Below, piece after piece: positions 44,431 through 52,829 of a DNA stretch of 64,000 nucleotides. This DNA is from an uncultured Lachnospiraceae bacterium (GTDB lineage Bacteria > Bacillota > Clostridia > Lachnospirales > Lachnospiraceae). A program made the position numbers and the translations under genes. The notes beneath the pieces were generated by a model, which searched no databases, was not told the origin of the DNA, and saw only the letters and a program-made list of their open reading frames with translations. The stretch is taken from positions 1 through 64,000 of the forward strand of contig CAJTKK010000009.1 in assembly GCA_910576535.1 (NCBI GenBank), read 5' to 3'. The first letter of the stretch is position 1; the number at the start of each line of letters is the position of its first letter.

Positions 44431-45244
44431 TAGAACACAGTATAATAATTTGACACCGGCTCAGCCGTTGGATAAAAAAACTCTGAATAAGATGGTATGG
44501 CGTTCACTGAATCTGCAGGCATCTTTCAACTATGAAAGAATGCAGGCGGCTGGATGGTTATATTGTATCCTGCCGGGTCTTGAGAAGATTCATGCAGATG
44601 ACAAAGAAGACCTTGAGACTTCCATGCAGCACAACCTTGAGTTCTTCAATACGCATCCGTTCCTTGTAACTTTCGTAATGGGTATTGTATTGTCTCTGGA
44701 ACAGCAGAAAGCGGACATCAATACTATCCGTGCGGTACGTGTGGCTGCGATGGGTCCTTTAGGCGGTATCGGAGATGCTATTTTCTGGTTTACCTTAGTT
44801 CCGATTACAGCAGGTATTACATCGAACATGGCAATTAACGGCTCCCTTGCAGGGCCTATCCTGTTCCTGTTGATTTTCAACGTTGTACAGTTTGGCGTAC
44901 GTTTCTGGCTGATGGGCTGGTCCTATAAACTGGGATCCAAGGCTATCGAAATGCTGACAGCTAACGCGAAAGAGTTTACCCGTGCAGCTTCCATGCTGGG
45001 TGTATTTATCGTTGGCGCTTTAACATCTAACTATGGTGGAACAACGATCTCCCTGGAAATTGCAAACGGCGAAAGCCCGATCGTTATCCAGAGCATTCTG
45101 GATGGCGTGCTTCCGAAACTGATTCCGTTGACCCTTACCCTTCTTCTTTTCTATCTGATGAAGAAGAAAGGCTGGAAGCCGGTTGCTTGTATCGGTTTGC
45201 TGCTCGTAATTGGTCTTGTTGGAGCGCTGATCGGACTCTTCTAA
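44420..45244 (+). CDS. agaD: Mannose-family PTS enzyme IID
   Basis: A 274-residue membrane subunit: the N-terminal WRSLNLQASFNYERMQAAGW, PLGGIGDAIFWFT and the C-terminal LTLLLFYLMKKKGWKP are characteristic. The start at 44420 has GGAGG upstream and lies inside the end of IIC; a longer frame starting at 44375 has no ribosome binding site. Last PTS gene before the HAD phosphatase. Confidence 0.9.
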   Translation: MASNRTQYNNLTPAQPLDKKTLNKMVWRSLNLQASFNYERMQAAGWLYCILPGLEKIHADDKEDLETSMQHNLEFFNTHPFLVTFVMGIVLSLEQQKADINTIRAVRVAAMGPLGGIGDAIFWFTLVPITAGITSNMAINGSLAGPILFLLIFNVVQFGVRFWLMGWSYKLGSKAIEMLTANAKEFTRAASMLGVFIVGALTSNYGGTTISLEIANGESPIVIQSILDGVLPKLIPLTLTLLLFYLMKKKGWKPVACIGLLLVIGLVGALIGLF

Positions 45245-45250
45245 AGTAAG

Positions 45251-45910
45251 ATGATGAAAGCAGTTATATTTGATTTTAATGGTACTCTTTTCTTTGACTC
45301 ATGCTTCCACATGGAAGCATGGTCAGAGATTTATAAAGAGATAAGCAATGAAGCAGATCAGGAACTGGATCCCGCATTGTTCTGCGGGCAAAATAATGAT
45401 GAATTAATTCATACTATTGCCCCTGATTTGACAAAGGAAGAAAGACAGAAGGTGTCTGTCCGTAAAGAAGCCCTTTATCGGGATATCTGTCAAAGAAATC
45501 CAGAAAGGGTGCATCTGACAGCAGGAGCCGAGAAATTATTTTCGGAATTAAAAGAGCGGAGCGTTCCTTATGCTTTAGCTACCGCTTCCATTATAGATAA
45601 TGTAGATTTTTATTTTGAGGCGTTTCATTTAGGACGATGGTTTGAGCGTGAGATGTGTGTCTACGATGATGGAGCATATGCAAATAAAGGGGAAATGCAT
45701 CTGGAAGCAGCTAGAAGATTAGGGACGGCATTTTCTGAATGTATTGTGATCGAAGATAGCATAGGGTCAATACGCTATGCAAAAGAGAATGGTGCAGGAG
45801 TAATTATAGGCATTGGAAGCAATCCTATCCATCCTGAATTGATTCGAGCAGGAGCTGCGCATTGCATCTGTGATTTTACAGAATTTGATTATGCGTGGTT
45901 AAGGAACTGA
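45251..45910 (+). CDS. HAD-family phosphatase/phosphomutase-like protein
   Basis: A 219-residue HAD hydrolase, subfamily with a helical cap between motifs I and II. Motif I is DFNGTLFFD (nucleophile Asp, acid/base moved to Asn because the usual DxD reads DFN), motif II ALATAS, Lys in YANKG-like region, motif IV VIEDS. It follows IID by six bases and ends at a terminator, so it belongs to the PTS operon, perhaps to remove phosphate from an accumulating sugar phosphate. The DxN change would be expected to weaken phosphatase chemistry. Confidence 0.78.
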   Translation: MMKAVIFDFNGTLFFDSCFHMEAWSEIYKEISNEADQELDPALFCGQNNDELIHTIAPDLTKEERQKVSVRKEALYRDICQRNPERVHLTAGAEKLFSELKERSVPYALATASIIDNVDFYFEAFHLGRWFEREMCVYDDGAYANKGEMHLEAARRLGTAFSECIVIEDSIGSIRYAKENGAGVIIGIGSNPIHPELIRAGAAHCICDFTEFDYAWLRN

Positions 45911-45924
45911 AATCCCACAGGAGG

Positions 45925-45954
45925 GACTGCCGTAATACGGCAGTCTCTTTTTTT
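45925..45954 (+). terminator. Terminator of the PTS-HAD operon
   Basis: GACTGCCG pairs with CGGCAGTC (loop TAATA), followed by TCTTTTTTT. Confidence 0.88.
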
Positions 45955-46087
45955 GCCTGATAGGAAAGTCCTCCGCAATGTGCCTTTATTTTTATTCTCT
46001 CCGTTGCCGGGTGATTTTGGAAAGTGACAATCTATCTGATAGAAGATGGTGAATTTGTAAACAGGGGAACGCTGCTAAGACAATCTG

Positions 46088-46735
46088 TCAGGGCAGAAGC
46101 GAAGGTATCCGTTCTGCTAAAGCTCTGGCAAGCAGGTCATGGCTTTTTTCGGTTAAATGCATATAATCATTGGGATGCATACAGATACCGGGGATTTTGC
46201 CTGCGTCCATAAAGTGACAATTAGTTAGCTTTGCAGTTCTCTCATAGTAAAAAGCTAGCTGGCGGGATTTTTCCATGCACCCTTTTCCCATTTCATTTAC
46301 TACAAAAGTTGATAGATAGCCTTCTTCAATAGGGGCAGGGGCAACCAGAAGAATATTTGGCTTGTTGTTCCGCCATGCATCGGTAACGGATTGCGCTTTT
46401 CTCGTCAAACGTTCTAAGCCTTTGGCAATATTTTCGGCATTGCATCCGAACCGTTCTTTGGTATCATTGGTTCCCAGCATGATGATTAGTAAATCTACCG
46501 GTTCATGGCTCATCAGGCAGCCAAAAATGGCAGAAAGGCCGCTTAATCCTTCAAAAAGGGGATCTTCAAAAACAGTGGTGCGGCCGCTTAATCCCTCTTC
46601 ACGGACGATATAATCTGTTCCCAGGTATTTTTCTAAAAGACATGGGTATCTTTGCGTATCATCGAATCTGCCGCCTGTTTCCGAGCAGTAGCCATGTGTA
46701 TTGGAATCCCCGAAGCATATAATTGTTTTTTTCAT
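46088..46735 (-). CDS. SGNH/GDSL hydrolase (esterase)
   Basis: A 215-residue SGNH hydrolase with no signal peptide. Block I GDSNTHGY (nucleophile Ser), block II Gly in EEGLSGRTT, block III GTNDTKE and block V HPNDYMHLT (catalytic Asp/His). Such arylesterase-like enzymes remove acetyl or acyl groups, often from carbohydrates. Fit with the neighbouring amino-sugar genes is plausible but not demonstrated. AAAAGGA precedes the ATG. Convergent with the PTS-HAD operon. Confidence 0.88.
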   Translation of the reverse strand: MKKTIICFGDSNTHGYCSETGGRFDDTQRYPCLLEKYLGTDYIVREEGLSGRTTVFEDPLFEGLSGLSAIFGCLMSHEPVDLLIIMLGTNDTKERFGCNAENIAKGLERLTRKAQSVTDAWRNNKPNILLVAPAPIEEGYLSTFVVNEMGKGCMEKSRQLAFYYERTAKLTNCHFMDAGKIPGICMHPNDYMHLTEKSHDLLARALAERIPSLLP

Positions 46736-47053
46736 AAATTATCCTTTTCTGTATATGATATAAATGGATCCTATAAACACAACCTTCAAAAATTCTTAAA
46801 GGGTTCCATAGATTCGCTATAGAGCCTATGGAATAAAGGCTTTGTGCAAAAGGAAAATGCATGTTACATTAACCGCATTTTTGTGCGGCTGTTATGATCT
46901 GTCCTTCATAATCATATCATCCATAAATGGAAATGACAAGGGGATGGAGAATGGACAAAGTAATTTCTTGATGGATGGCTCCAATAGGTATTGGGATGTT
47001 AAGGCGTAGGAAGTATGGGATAAAAATTTATAGAAAAGAATAAAATTTATTAG
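46736..47053. other. Gap between SGNH gene and tRNA promoter
   Basis: No gene was found. It contains two short inverted repeats: TTCCATAG-(14 bases)-CTATGGAA (46804-46833) and CCGCA-TTTTTG-TGCGG (46873-46888). Neither has a T-run. The SGNH gene promoter must lie at the left side; TTGTGT and TATATC occur there without convincing spacing. Confidence 0.4.
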
Positions 47054-47082
47054 TTGACAAATGAGGCAGAATTGTGTAAAAT
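47054..47082 (+). promoter_or_regulatory. Promoter of the tRNA-Gly gene
   Basis: Perfect TTGACA (47054-47059), 17-base spacer, TAAAAT (47077-47082), about 70 bases before the tRNA. Confidence 0.75.
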
Positions 47083-47155
47083 AGCTATTGTTGATATACA
47101 ATATATTTTCTGGATAAAAGAAAATATGAGGTTATGTTAATAATATTATATTTAT

Positions 47156-47228
47156 GCGCGAGTGGCTCAGTTGGTGGAGCGCGACCTTGCCAAGGTCGAG
47201 GCCGCGGGTTCGAGTCCCGTCTCGCGCT
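47156..47228 (+). tRNA. tRNA-Gly (anticodon GCC)
   Basis: A 73-base cloverleaf: acceptor GCGCGAG pairs with CTCGCGC, discriminator T, anticodon stem CGACC/GGTCG with loop TTGCCAA (anticodon GCC at 47189-47191), and T-arm with GGTTCGAGTCC. CCA is not encoded. It decodes glycine GGC/GGU codons. Single gene with its own promoter and terminator. No attachment-site repeat was seen beside it. Confidence 0.96.
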
Positions 47229-47241
47229 CTTTTTAATGAAG

Positions 47242-47290
47242 CGGGAACGTTGATATTTACAGCGTTTCCGTTATTTTTTTGCCTTTCAGA
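47242..47290 (+). terminator. Terminator of the tRNA-Gly transcript
   Basis: CGGGAACG pairs with CGTTTCCG (one G-T pair, 23-base loop), followed by TTATTTTTTT. Confidence 0.65.
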
Positions 47291-47412
47291 TAGGGAAGAC
47301 AGTTTGAAAACGTTTCTATCTTGATTCCTTTGAAAAGGGTTTAAAAACTGGAAAGGGAAGGTAGCATGTGTATGTATTGCAAAGATAAGACAACAATTAT
47401 ATCAAATGATGC

Positions 47413-47471
47413 TTGACAATTTATAAAAAAGATAATATTATATATATGACCTAAAAAATATTTTTAGTCAT
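47413..47471 (+). promoter_or_regulatory. Promoter and operator of the TetR-DUF4180 operon
   Basis: TTGACA (47413-47418), 17-base spacer, TATTAT (47436-47441). Next to it, ATGAC-C-TAAAAA and TTTTTA-GTCAT (47446-47471) form an 11-pair inverted repeat with one extra C. It lies across the transcript start, 15 bases before the TetR ATG, an expected autorepression site. Confidence 0.7.
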
Positions 47472-47486
47472 AAAGGAGCAGAAGGT

Positions 47487-48068
47487 ATGGCAAGGAGCTT
47501 TTCGGAATGGGAGAAGGAAAATATCAGGAGGAGTTTAGTGGAGGCATGTAAACAGAGCTGGGCGAAACATGGTTACAAAAAAACGGGTGTGGATGAGCTA
47601 TGTAGGCAGGCTGGTATTTCTAAAGGGGCATTTTACCTTTTTTATGAATCGAAAGAGTCTCTTTTTTGTGAGGTTTTATGTTCCGTACAAGAGGAAATCT
47701 GCGATGCGGCATCTAAGATTATGGAGAACCGGCAGAATAAGCATGGCATGGCGGAAGCGATCAAATTGATCTACCGGGAATATCATAAGAACAATTTTTT
47801 GTATCATGCGGATAGCATAGATTATACGGTTTTGATGAACAAGCTGTCGAAAGAACAGATAAGAAAAGTCGAAGAATCGAATGACAGGGGGCGGCGGCTC
47901 TTTCTGACTCAGCCATATCTGAAATGCAAGGTGGATGCAGAGCTGGCGCTATCAGTGATTTACTCTTTGCTTATGAATATCAGGAATAAGGATGTTCTTC
48001 CGTACGGTCATATAGAAACTTTTGATTTTATGGTTGATCATTTAATTGACAGCTTGTATGAAGAATAA
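47487..48068 (+). CDS. TetR/AcrR-family regulator
   Basis: A 193-residue repressor. The DNA-binding domain (about residues 12-60) has SWAKHGYKKTGVDELCRQAGISKGAFYLFYESKE. The C-terminal domain for ligand is unassigned. AAAGGAG precedes the ATG. It precedes a DUF4180 gene by 96 bases. Its operator is probably the inverted repeat at 47446-47471. Confidence 0.9.
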   Translation: MARSFSEWEKENIRRSLVEACKQSWAKHGYKKTGVDELCRQAGISKGAFYLFYESKESLFCEVLCSVQEEICDAASKIMENRQNKHGMAEAIKLIYREYHKNNFLYHADSIDYTVLMNKLSKEQIRKVEESNDRGRRLFLTQPYLKCKVDAELALSVIYSLLMNIRNKDVLPYGHIETFDFMVDHLIDSLYEE

Positions 48069-48164
48069 ACAATAGAAGGCAAAAGGCTTAAAACTAAATT
48101 TTTGATTTGCAGGTTCGTACCCGTGGTACGGATTTGCACAAGAAGAAAGGAGCGTGTTATCAAA

Positions 48165-48539
48165 ATGAAAATAGAAGTGATCAAAAGGAATGGCGGGGCT
48201 GTTGCAGTCGTGGATAGCGGGGAATGCCTGATTACGGATGTCCAGTCGGCTTTGGATCTTATCATGACCGTGAAGTATGAAACAGGCTGTACGGATATAG
48301 CGATCAATAAAGAGGCAATTACGGATGATTTTTTTATTTTAAGCACATGTTTAGCAGGGGAAATATTGCAGAAGCTGGTTAATTATGGGGTAAGATTTGC
48401 GGTATATGGGGATTTTTCAAAATATACAAGTAAACCTTTAAAAGATTTTATGTATGAAAGCAATCAGGGAAAAGATTTCTATTTCCAGCAGGATGCGGCG
48501 CTTGCCGTTGATAAGCTTTTAGGGCATGTTGCTATATGA
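48165..48539 (+). CDS. DUF4180 protein
   Basis: A 124-residue cytoplasmic protein of the DUF4180 family: CLITDVQSALDLIMTVKYETGC, the KEAITDDFFILST motif, AGEILQKLVNYG and a STAS-like alternating alpha/beta pattern ending KPLKDFMYESNQGKDFYF. AAAGGAG lies eleven bases before the ATG. These proteins are often found beside small regulators such as TetR or PadR; function unknown, possibly a partner that binds or modulates the regulator (inference). Confidence 0.82.
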   Translation: MKIEVIKRNGGAVAVVDSGECLITDVQSALDLIMTVKYETGCTDIAINKEAITDDFFILSTCLAGEILQKLVNYGVRFAVYGDFSKYTSKPLKDFMYESNQGKDFYFQQDAALAVDKLLGHVAI

Positions 48540-48583
48540 AACTGGATGCTGTATACGGAGCATAAGCCGGGACGCATGATAAG

Positions 48584-48629
48584 AATTTGGCCGTTACGCA
48601 GGGGCAAACCCCTGTGTGACGGCCAAATT
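48584..48629. terminator. Bidirectional terminator between DUF4180 and the chemoreceptor
   Basis: A 21-pair stem with two wobble pairs and a CAAA loop: AATTTGGCCGTTACGCAGGGG is matched by its complement. AAATT on both sides provides short T-runs for both convergent genes. Confidence 0.75.
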
Positions 48630-48643
48630 GAAATAAAAGGAGC

Positions 48644-50671
48644 TTATTGAATGCGGAAGCGGCTGATCAGTTGAGCCAAAGTTCTTGCCTGATTGGACAG
48701 CTCATTGGAAACTGCGGCGCTTTCTTCGGCAGCGGCAGAATTTTCTTGTATAACTTTGGATACTTCTTTGACCCTGTTTTCCACGGAAACAATCATTTCC
48801 GACTGCTGGCTGCTGGCAAGAGCAATTTCGTCCATCAGTATTTTGATGGATTGAATGCATTCATTGATGACCTGCATAGCTGAAATAGCAAGGTTTGAGG
48901 ATTCTGTGCCTGTTTTTATATCATCGACAGGGCGGCCGATTAAGGCGCTTGTATTTCCTGCAGCTTCGGCAGACTTGGCGGCAAGGCTTCTGACTTCGTC
49001 CGATACGACAGAGAATCCCTTTCCGGCATCGCCGGCCCGTGCTGCTTCAACAGCAGCATTTAATGCAAGGATATTCGTCTGGAAAGAGATATCCTCAATA
49101 GTCTTTATGATGCTGCTAATCTGCGTGGAAGACTGGTCGATATTTTTGGTGGCTAAAATGAGCTGTTCCATCTTTGTATCCGCTTCGGCGGCATAACCTG
49201 CGGCCCGGTCAACCAGATCGCTGGCATTGCTGCAGCGGGCAGCGCTGTTCCGGATTTGTTCGGTGATGTCGGTGATATTGGCGGCAAGCCCGCTGATGGA
49301 TTCCTCCTGCTGCAACGTTCCCTGGGATAATGTCTGGGCGCCGGCAGACACTTGGTCTGCATCATCATTTACTTGGTTTGCGATATAAGAAATATTCCGC
49401 ATGACATCTGTAAGATTGGTGCGGATGCTTTTCAGGCTTTCGGAAAGGACTCTGAAATCCCCAATATAATAAGCTTCGTTTTTTGTAACATCCACTGCAA
49501 TATTACCGTCTGCCATTTCTCCTAAAATCCGTCCGATGTCTTCAATTGTTTTCCGCAGGCAATCGCAAAGATGATGGATTGTCTGCGCAATCATACCGAT
49601 TTCATCGGTTCTGCTGTAAAAAGATTCCAGTTCCTGATCCGCAGAAAGTTCCAAATTGCCAAGGCGCCGGATCGCTTTTTCCATGACCATAAGTTCCCGG
49701 CCTTCCCTATACAGAATAAGAAGCGTGGCAAGTATAATGAGCGTCGCCACAACAGCGCAAAGAATGCCGACGGTAATGCGCACATCCGCTACTTTTTCAT
49801 AGACTTCCGCAGCATCGTCACGAACCATAAAGACCCAGTTCCGGTCTTTTAAATATTTGTATACGACGAGCTGTGTGACGCCATTTTCGTCCTGATAAGA
49901 ATAGGTGCCGGCCTGAGTATTCCCGTCTTCTTTGATCCGGCGGATGATTTCCTGATAGCCGCTGTCAGTGGTCTGGGTATTTAAGAGCGATTCATCCTGA
50001 TGATAGAGGTATGTGCCGTCTTCCACATTTAAGAATACATATTCGCTATGGGGCAGGCCTTCGATGTTCAAATTCAGCAATGCATCCATTAACTGGCTGG
50101 CATATACTCCGGCGCCGACATAACCGATACATTCCTGGCCTTCAAAAAGCGGATAGTACATGGAAAGGATCATGCTTCCGGTGCCTGGGGACTTCATGAT
50201 GCCCAGATTTGTTAGCTGTGGCTGGGCTAAAATGGTATTGCGGAATTCATCCAATGATTCCCCCGTCCGGGTTGTCATCCCGATAGCCCCTTGGGAGGTA
50301 TGCGTCAGGATATATGTAGAGGGGGTGCCTATGTATAGCCCCTCAAAGATGCCTTTAACTGCGGCAAAATCTTCCGTGTATTGCTGTCCTTTTTGCAAAA
50401 GAGCCGGGTTCTCCGGGTCAGCAAGAAGATCATGGACTTCGCTGCCTAGTGCAAAAGCAGTCATGTATTCTTCGGCAGAACTTACATAATCGTTAATGAT
50501 GGAAGCCCTGGATTCTACAGCGTCAATCATTTGGTTGGTAATGTTGCTTTCCACCATAGAGGCAACGCGGCTGGATACAATGAACCAAAGCAGCAGCAAG
50601 CCTATAAGGGTGATTGCTGAAGTAATGATTCCAATACGTGTGGCAAGTTTCCGGTTCACTAAAAATCTCAT
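48644..50671 (-). CDS. Methyl-accepting chemotaxis protein
   Basis: A 675-residue transmembrane receptor. Membrane helices at about residues 12-33 and 295-318 flank an extracellular sensor (about 34-294, dCACHE-like). A HAMP-like region (about 320-370) and a long coiled coil follow, with the signalling hairpin tip (LNAAVEAARAGDAGKGFSVVSDEVRSLAAKSAEAA, split here: NAAVEAARAG and VVSDEVRSLA). It would bind a small molecule and control CheA. No che or flagellar genes are in this window. AGGAGGG precedes the ATG. A single-gene unit. Confidence 0.93.
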   Translation of the reverse strand: MRFLVNRKLATRIGIITSAITLIGLLLLWFIVSSRVASMVESNITNQMIDAVESRASIINDYVSSAEEYMTAFALGSEVHDLLADPENPALLQKGQQYTEDFAAVKGIFEGLYIGTPSTYILTHTSQGAIGMTTRTGESLDEFRNTILAQPQLTNLGIMKSPGTGSMILSMYYPLFEGQECIGYVGAGVYASQLMDALLNLNIEGLPHSEYVFLNVEDGTYLYHQDESLLNTQTTDSGYQEIIRRIKEDGNTQAGTYSYQDENGVTQLVVYKYLKDRNWVFMVRDDAAEVYEKVADVRITVGILCAVVATLIILATLLILYREGRELMVMEKAIRRLGNLELSADQELESFYSRTDEIGMIAQTIHHLCDCLRKTIEDIGRILGEMADGNIAVDVTKNEAYYIGDFRVLSESLKSIRTNLTDVMRNISYIANQVNDDADQVSAGAQTLSQGTLQQEESISGLAANITDITEQIRNSAARCSNASDLVDRAAGYAAEADTKMEQLILATKNIDQSSTQISSIIKTIEDISFQTNILALNAAVEAARAGDAGKGFSVVSDEVRSLAAKSAEAAGNTSALIGRPVDDIKTGTESSNLAISAMQVINECIQSIKILMDEIALASSQQSEMIVSVENRVKEVSKVIQENSAAAEESAAVSNELSNQARTLAQLISRFRIQ

Positions 50672-51135
50672 AATACCCTCCTGTGATAAAAAAATAAAAT
50701 TTTAAATTTATTAATTTTAAACTCTATTTTTGTATTGATAGAGTATAACCATACTTTTTCGCACACGGATAATTTTAGCATGAGTTACTCATGTTTTCAA
50801 GACTGGTTGTGCAACAGCAAGTTTTGTAACGGATAAAAAAATGGAGTGGAAACCGGCAGGGGGGGGGTTGGCAGATAAATGGTTATTTGAGACCGGAAGA
50901 CGAAACATGGAAGCATTAATAGGGAAAAAGAAGAGGGGAGTATATGGGCTGCCAAGGGATTCTTTTGGCTTGAATGGGGTCATTTGTTTTACGGGCGGAT
51001 GCCATTGCCGGGCATGATAGAAAATGGCAGATGAAAAGAACGCATATTTCAATGCTAAAAGGGGCAATTTTTATTGATTGACCGGACGCTCCCGCAAGCT
51101 GATGCTTGAGGGAACAAAAACTATTACTATTTTTC
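50672..51135. other. Gap holding chemoreceptor promoter region, palindrome and G9 tract
   Basis: The 464-base gap has no convincing gene. It holds CATGAGT-T-ACTCATG (50779-50793, perfect seven-base arms), upstream of the chemoreceptor where a minus-strand TATACT near 50741 may be its -10; a run of nine Gs (50859-50867); and an imperfect hairpin TCCCGCAAGC-TGAT-GCTTGAGGGA (51090-51113) that could end the XRE gene. A minus-strand frame across the G-run looks noncoding. Confidence 0.45.
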
Positions 51136-51501
51136 TTATTTGTTCCCATTTATTTTAGAAACAGGAGAGAGATTTTTCAAATAAAATTTTGCAAGGGACA
51201 ACGAAGCGGCAATTTCCTGCTCGGGATATTGGGAGCAGAGTGACTGGAATAAGCGGTAATTTTGCGTCTGAAGCGGTTCTTGCATACCAAACAGCAGATA
51301 ATCCATGCTGACATGGCAGACATGGGCGACTTGGGCCAGCACGTCAATGCTGGCAGTTCTTTTTCCGGTTTCCAGCAAAGCCAGGTAGGAAGTCGATATG
51401 TGTATCAGCGAGGAAAAAGTTTCCTGGGTATAATCCAGCGAAATTCTAAGTTCCCGGATCCGCCTGCCAAGTTCTTTTAAATCAATTAAATAATTGTCCA
51501 T
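51136..51501 (-). CDS. XRE-family helix-turn-helix regulator
   Basis: A 121-residue DNA-binding protein. The helix-turn-helix (residues 8-65; LGRRIRELRISLDYTQETFSSLIHIS, then YLALLETGKR, then VLAQVAHVCHVSMDYLLFG) is complete; a short C-terminal tail follows. It is divergent from the surface-glycan operon, separated by a gap with an inverted and a direct repeat, and probably represses that operon. The ribosome binding site is weak (AAGGGGCTATTTATG). Confidence 0.87.
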   Translation of the reverse strand: MDNYLIDLKELGRRIRELRISLDYTQETFSSLIHISTSYLALLETGKRTASIDVLAQVAHVCHVSMDYLLFGMQEPLQTQNYRLFQSLCSQYPEQEIAASLSLAKFYLKNLSPVSKINGNK

Positions 51502-51618
51502 AAATAGCCCCTTATGGGATTGCAGACGAACCGTTTGCCGGAATCTGCAATTTCCCGTTTTTGCAATGAGTGATTAAATGTTTTCTATATATCATATCAA
51601 TATTTCCATATGAGAATT

Positions 51619-51657
51619 ATTTCTAATAGAAATAAGAATATTGACTAATAGAAATAA
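51619..51657. promoter_or_regulatory. Operator candidate of the glycan operon
   Basis: ATTTCT-AAT-AGAAAT (51619-51633) is a six-base inverted repeat. CTAATAGAAATAA occurs twice as a direct repeat (51623-51635 and 51645-51657), 22 bases apart, about two helical turns. TTGACT (51641-51646) overlaps the second copy and could be the -35; no perfect -10 is seen. The layout fits paired binding by the XRE regulator. Confidence 0.6.
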
Positions 51658-51703
51658 ATATGTTAAGTTTATAGACACAACTGGAAAATGAGGAAGATAT
51701 GAA

Positions 51704-52819
51704 ATGAAAAAGATTCTAATTATCCTGAATTATTATTATCCTTATGTGAGCGGATTATCCGAATATGCAAGAGTATTGGCGGAAGAATTTGTAAAAAAGG
51801 GGAATGAGGTAACGGTATTGGCTTCCAATCATGGGAAATTGGCGGCGGAAGAAATGGTGAATGGAGTTAGAGTATTGCGTACTCCGGTCATATGTAAGAT
51901 CAGCAAAGGGACGGTAAGCCCTGCTTTTTTATGGAAAGCAGTACAGCTTGCGAAGGATATGGATGTGGTGAACATGCATCTCCCAATGATGGAGTCGGGG
52001 ATAATCAGCCTGGGGATTGAACCCAAAAAGCTGATTACCACTTATCACTGCGATGTAAATCTGCCTAATACAGCCTTTAATAGGCTGATTTTAAAATGCA
52101 TTGATTTTTCTAATAATATCTGTTTAAGAAGGAGCAGTTATATCGCAGTACAGACAAAGGATTATGCGGTTCAATCAAGGATTGCCTATAAGTATAAGAA
52201 AAAGTTTGTGGAAGCGGCAACACCGATTAAGGATTATAACAGGAAACGGGTAAACAGAAAGGACGGGAGAAAAGTCATTGGCTTTTGCGGAAGGCTGGTA
52301 GAAGAAAAGGGGATTGGCGTGTTGCTCAGGGCATATGAAATTTTATGCCGGACGCAGAAAGATCTGACGCTGATCATCGGGGGAGATTATAAGGAAGTGG
52401 CAGGGGCAAATGTATATGCTGACCTGGAAAAATACATAAAAGAACATAAGCTGGAAAATGTGGTTTTTACAGGGAAACTGAAGGAAGAGGAAATGGAAGC
52501 GTTTTATTCTTCTTTGGATGTATTTGTGCTGCCAAGCATTAATTCGCTGGAAGCTTTCGGAATGGTACAGGTAGAGTCCATGTACTGCGGGACTCCGGTA
52601 GTGGCTACGGACCTGTATGGCGTCAGGACGATTGTCCAAAAGACGGGGATGGGTGTAGTAGTGAAGAAAAACAATGCGGAGGATTTGGCAAAGGGGATTC
52701 TTGAGGCGCTGCTGCATAAGGAGAAATATTGGAGGCCAAAGGAAGAAATCTTGAAATATTATGGAACTGCACACTGTGTATCGGTGTATGAGCGCGCTAT
52801 GGATAAGATGATGGGATGA
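51704..52819 (+). CDS. Glycosyltransferase, GT4 family
   Basis: A 371-residue GT-B fold glycosyltransferase. N-terminal domain: ILNYYYPYVSGLSEYARVLAEEF; C-terminal domain with the GT4 pattern FCGRLVEEKGI, then E-x7-E type segment at SINSLEAFGMVQVESMYCGTPVV. It adds a sugar, donor not determinable, to a lipid or glycan precursor at the inner face of the membrane. It begins an operon with a UbiA-like enzyme 10 bases downstream. The ribosome binding site is AGGAAG. Confidence 0.88.
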   Translation: MKKILIILNYYYPYVSGLSEYARVLAEEFVKKGNEVTVLASNHGKLAAEEMVNGVRVLRTPVICKISKGTVSPAFLWKAVQLAKDMDVVNMHLPMMESGIISLGIEPKKLITTYHCDVNLPNTAFNRLILKCIDFSNNICLRRSSYIAVQTKDYAVQSRIAYKYKKKFVEAATPIKDYNRKRVNRKDGRKVIGFCGRLVEEKGIGVLLRAYEILCRTQKDLTLIIGGDYKEVAGANVYADLEKYIKEHKLENVVFTGKLKEEEMEAFYSSLDVFVLPSINSLEAFGMVQVESMYCGTPVVATDLYGVRTIVQKTGMGVVVKKNNAEDLAKGILEALLHKEKYWRPKEEILKYYGTAHCVSVYERAMDKMMG

Positions 52820-52829
52820 CAAGGAAAAT

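Noticed and set aside
47156..47290. tRNA-Gly as integration site of a mobile element
   Set aside because: No repeat of the tRNA 3' end and no integrase beside it; the recombinase in this window is 46 kb away.
50789..51067. A 92-codon minus-strand frame between the chemoreceptor and XRE genes
   Set aside because: It crosses the nine-G run, has poor composition and no ribosome binding site.
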